DNA of 64,000 nucleotides from positions 1,183,532,357 to 1,183,596,356 of the forward strand of contig OY728152.1 of assembly GCA_963277665.1 (NCBI GenBank), given 5' to 3'. The stretch is from Viscum album (Eukaryota > Streptophyta > Magnoliopsida > Santalales > Viscaceae). Both the position numbers and the translations under genes were made by a program. Of this stretch, positions 62,101 through 64,000 are shown in pieces. Every line of letters begins with the position of its first letter. Position 1 is the stretch's first letter. The notes beneath the pieces were generated by a model. That model had not been told where the DNA came from. It ran no database searches and saw only the letters and a program-made list of their open reading frames with translations.

Positions 62101-63399
62101 ACCATATATCTTTGATTTTCTGTCAACCATGAACTTTAATGATAATGAAGGTATTAAATGTGCACTAAATAAGTGGAATTCCTCATAGTTCGGTCTACCC
62201 ATCATAGTTGCTTCTAATTCGTGCAAATATCCCATGTATCAAATTAATGATCTAAAGACACAAATGGGACATAATTGAGTTTCATATCTAACCATGAATT
62301 CATATTTCATATATAATTACACAATCCTTAATTGTCGAGATTTCATGAGTCCCACACAAAACAATTTGAAGGTACACCCCATTTTGTTAAAGGAGATTCA
62401 CTACATTATTCTAAAAGGCATAATTGTTCTTGATGAACAGTCATAAAAATAATAATATTGGAAATTAAAAAAAACCTTTATAGGTATTAAATTTTTCTTC
62501 TTAATAAGACCATATAATACATGACGTTCTTCTCGATATTGACCGAATCTAAGTTGTTTTTAATACCCATTATAGGGATACGTATGAATTCCTATCCATG
62601 TCCATAATCCCACCATTAGAAAACCATCTACCTATCTTTGTTCTATATGATCACTTTATTTGTGTGAAAATTCAAGGTTCATTTTTATTTGGATCTAAAA
62701 TATATAGTAACCAGAATACTATGGTTAAATGATTAAAACACAAATTCACATAATGAAGTGTCCCCTTATATGAATTATTATGAATCAAATCAGTTCATTA
62801 AACGTGTAACACATATTATTTTTCGGAATCAATTCATGAACATGAATTAAATATATAATTGTGCCTTAGACAATGTAATAATCTCCCTTGTAGAATTATT
62901 TGACCTCCTATCCAATTTAACAGAATATGTTTTCATTCATAAAATGAAAAAAAATTCCATCCTGAAAGAAGGATTGAAGACTTTCAAATGAGGAACTCGA
63001 TGTGAAATATGTTACCTAATAATTATATTTATTAATTATTATACATTATAAGAGATAATGAAATATTATTTTTTATTTTACTCAAATAACAAAAAAAGTT
63101 ATATCATCAACCAGGATTCATAAATAGTGTAGGAAAAATAACATACCAACTAGTGTTATTATAAATCACTGCCTAGGGGAACACAAAGCCTATACAACAA
63201 TTATTCTATTAAATAGAAAACTATAAAAATATTTAATGATATTTATAAACTTTTATCCATAAATCCATATATAAATTATTAATAAGAGTGATATTTAGAT
63301 TGGATTTTTTATTAAACCTGGTCTATATTTTATTTAGTATCATCTTTATGAAATTGAGATTATTTATTATTAAAAATATAATCAATTTTGACACCACCC
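59190..63399. other. AT-rich intergenic DNA, no gene identified
   Basis: No supported gene. Minus-strand frames at 59847-60074, 61817-62014 and 62035-62235 are hydrophobic or low-complexity and match no family I can name. From about 61270 to 63000 the sequence is somewhat less AT-rich, which may mark an old unrecognised insertion on the minus strand. Confidence 0.45.
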
Positions 63400-63608
63400 T
63401 ATCATTAAATCCTAATTTCTCCTAACACCCACTCCCACATCATAGTTGCATGCCCTCCTCCTCAATAATGGCACAATCTTCCACAGAATTCCACCTGATA
63501 CTAAACTCCCTCCCCAATACACTCTCATTATACCCCCCCTCATTAATACCCTGTATCCCACTTAAATACTATCAATGCGGTTTGACACTATAAACCTCAC
63601 CAATATAA
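63400..63608. other. C-rich, G-poor tract beside an LTR start
   Basis: Runs of C with A and T and few G on the plus strand, like the island at 9655-10260, directly upstream of the LTR at 63609. No open frame or polypurine tract, so the following LTR is probably a 5' or solo LTR with this as host flank. Confidence 0.5.
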
Positions 63609-64000
63609 ATGTAAAGACCCATAAATTTCAAGAAATTTTTTTTCTTAATTTTCATTGGAATTTTAAAAGAACGCAGTTTCTGACGGCGCCTGATTCCGAG
63701 GCCAGGTGTGCCCGGAATCATTTTCCAAAGTTTGGATCAGGTACGTTCAGTGAACGGACGAGCGGGTTTTTCTAACGTTTAAACCGGTGCCCGGAATTGA
63801 ATTCTGAGGGCACCGATGAAATCTCAACGCCGGTATTCGCTTAGAAACGCCTCTTCTGGAGTTGCGTTTGCTCGGGTGTGGTTTTTAATTTTCGGGCATA
63901 AAGTTATGAAATAAAATAATTTTGCGACAACTTTATTATATTTCACTTAAGCCACTTTAAGGCAGCTTGAACTGAGTTGAACCTGATAGGATACTATCCA
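63609..64000 (+). mobile_element. Start of a different Ty3/Gypsy LTR, cut by window end
   Basis: Begins TGTAAAGACCCATAAATTTC, a common head for plant Ty3/Gypsy LTRs and close to TGTAACGACCC of the relics here. GC content rises sharply from about 63670. Two perfect inverted pairs follow: GATTCCG/CGGAATC (63692-63719) and CGGTGCCC/GGGCACCG (63785-63815). The CG content suggests less deamination, hence a younger insertion than its neighbours. No coding sequence is reached. Confidence 0.65.
63785..63815 (+). other. Perfect inverted repeat in the terminal LTR
   Basis: CGGTGCCC and GGGCACCG form an 8-bp stem around a 15-base loop that itself contains GAATT and AATTC. Hairpin potential in DNA or RNA. 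The role is unknown. Confidence 0.7.

Overview
The window looks like repeat-filled nuclear DNA of a land plant, most likely a flowering plant with a large genome; I cannot name the species. The evidence is very AT-rich sequence, LTR retrotransposons with TG-start LTRs, primer-binding sites matching the 3' end of plant initiator tRNA-Met, G-rich polypurine tracts, and a decayed Ty3/Gypsy chromovirus polyprotein (gag, protease linker, RT, integrase, chromodomain). I found no host gene, rRNA gene, functional tRNA or CRISPR array that I could defend. Nearly every open frame of 60-105 codons lies inside an LTR or is a fragment of a dead retroelement.

Layout: (1) 1-8325 and 11063-19405 are two copies of one duplicated unit. 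Each holds a minus-strand chromovirus relic (3' LTR of about 2.44 kb, a roughly 3.9 kb internal region with the same deletion between RT and integrase, and a 5' LTR) plus about 1.35 kb of flank. Between them, 8326-11062 is AT-rich DNA with a C-rich, G-poor island. (2) The 5' LTR of copy 2 is split at TATTC by a minus-strand tandem array, LTR-internal-LTR-internal-LTR (20269-38612). The three LTRs are 5002, 5002 and 5003 bp and the two internal regions 1671 and 1666 bp. One 5-bp target-site duplication bounds the whole array. The interrupted LTR resumes at 38618 and ends at 39703. (3) 41672-52768 is a plus-strand element with 4.32 kb LTRs, a 2.45 kb internal region keeping only gag scraps, and a CTTGA duplication on both sides (LARD-like). 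(4) 52774-63608 is AT-rich and essentially unannotatable. (5) At 63609 a more GC-rich LTR begins and runs off the window.

How the parts relate: the array element and the LARD-like element belong to related, non-autonomous chromovirus lineages. They share the LTR head, a TATA box about 1.6-1.75 kb into the LTR, a motif near the LTR end, the same PBS class, a gag-start relic and an antisense tRNA-derived cassette. Most striking is a repeated hairpin (two per LTR in the array, three per LTR in the LARD-like element) whose core CGTACGTACGGcttACCGTC is conserved while the enclosing stems differ in sequence but stay complementary. It lies a few hundred bases downstream of the TATA box, so it would sit in the RNA leader. 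I propose it is a cis-acting RNA structure, perhaps for dimerisation or packaging, that lets gag-less elements use a partner's proteins.
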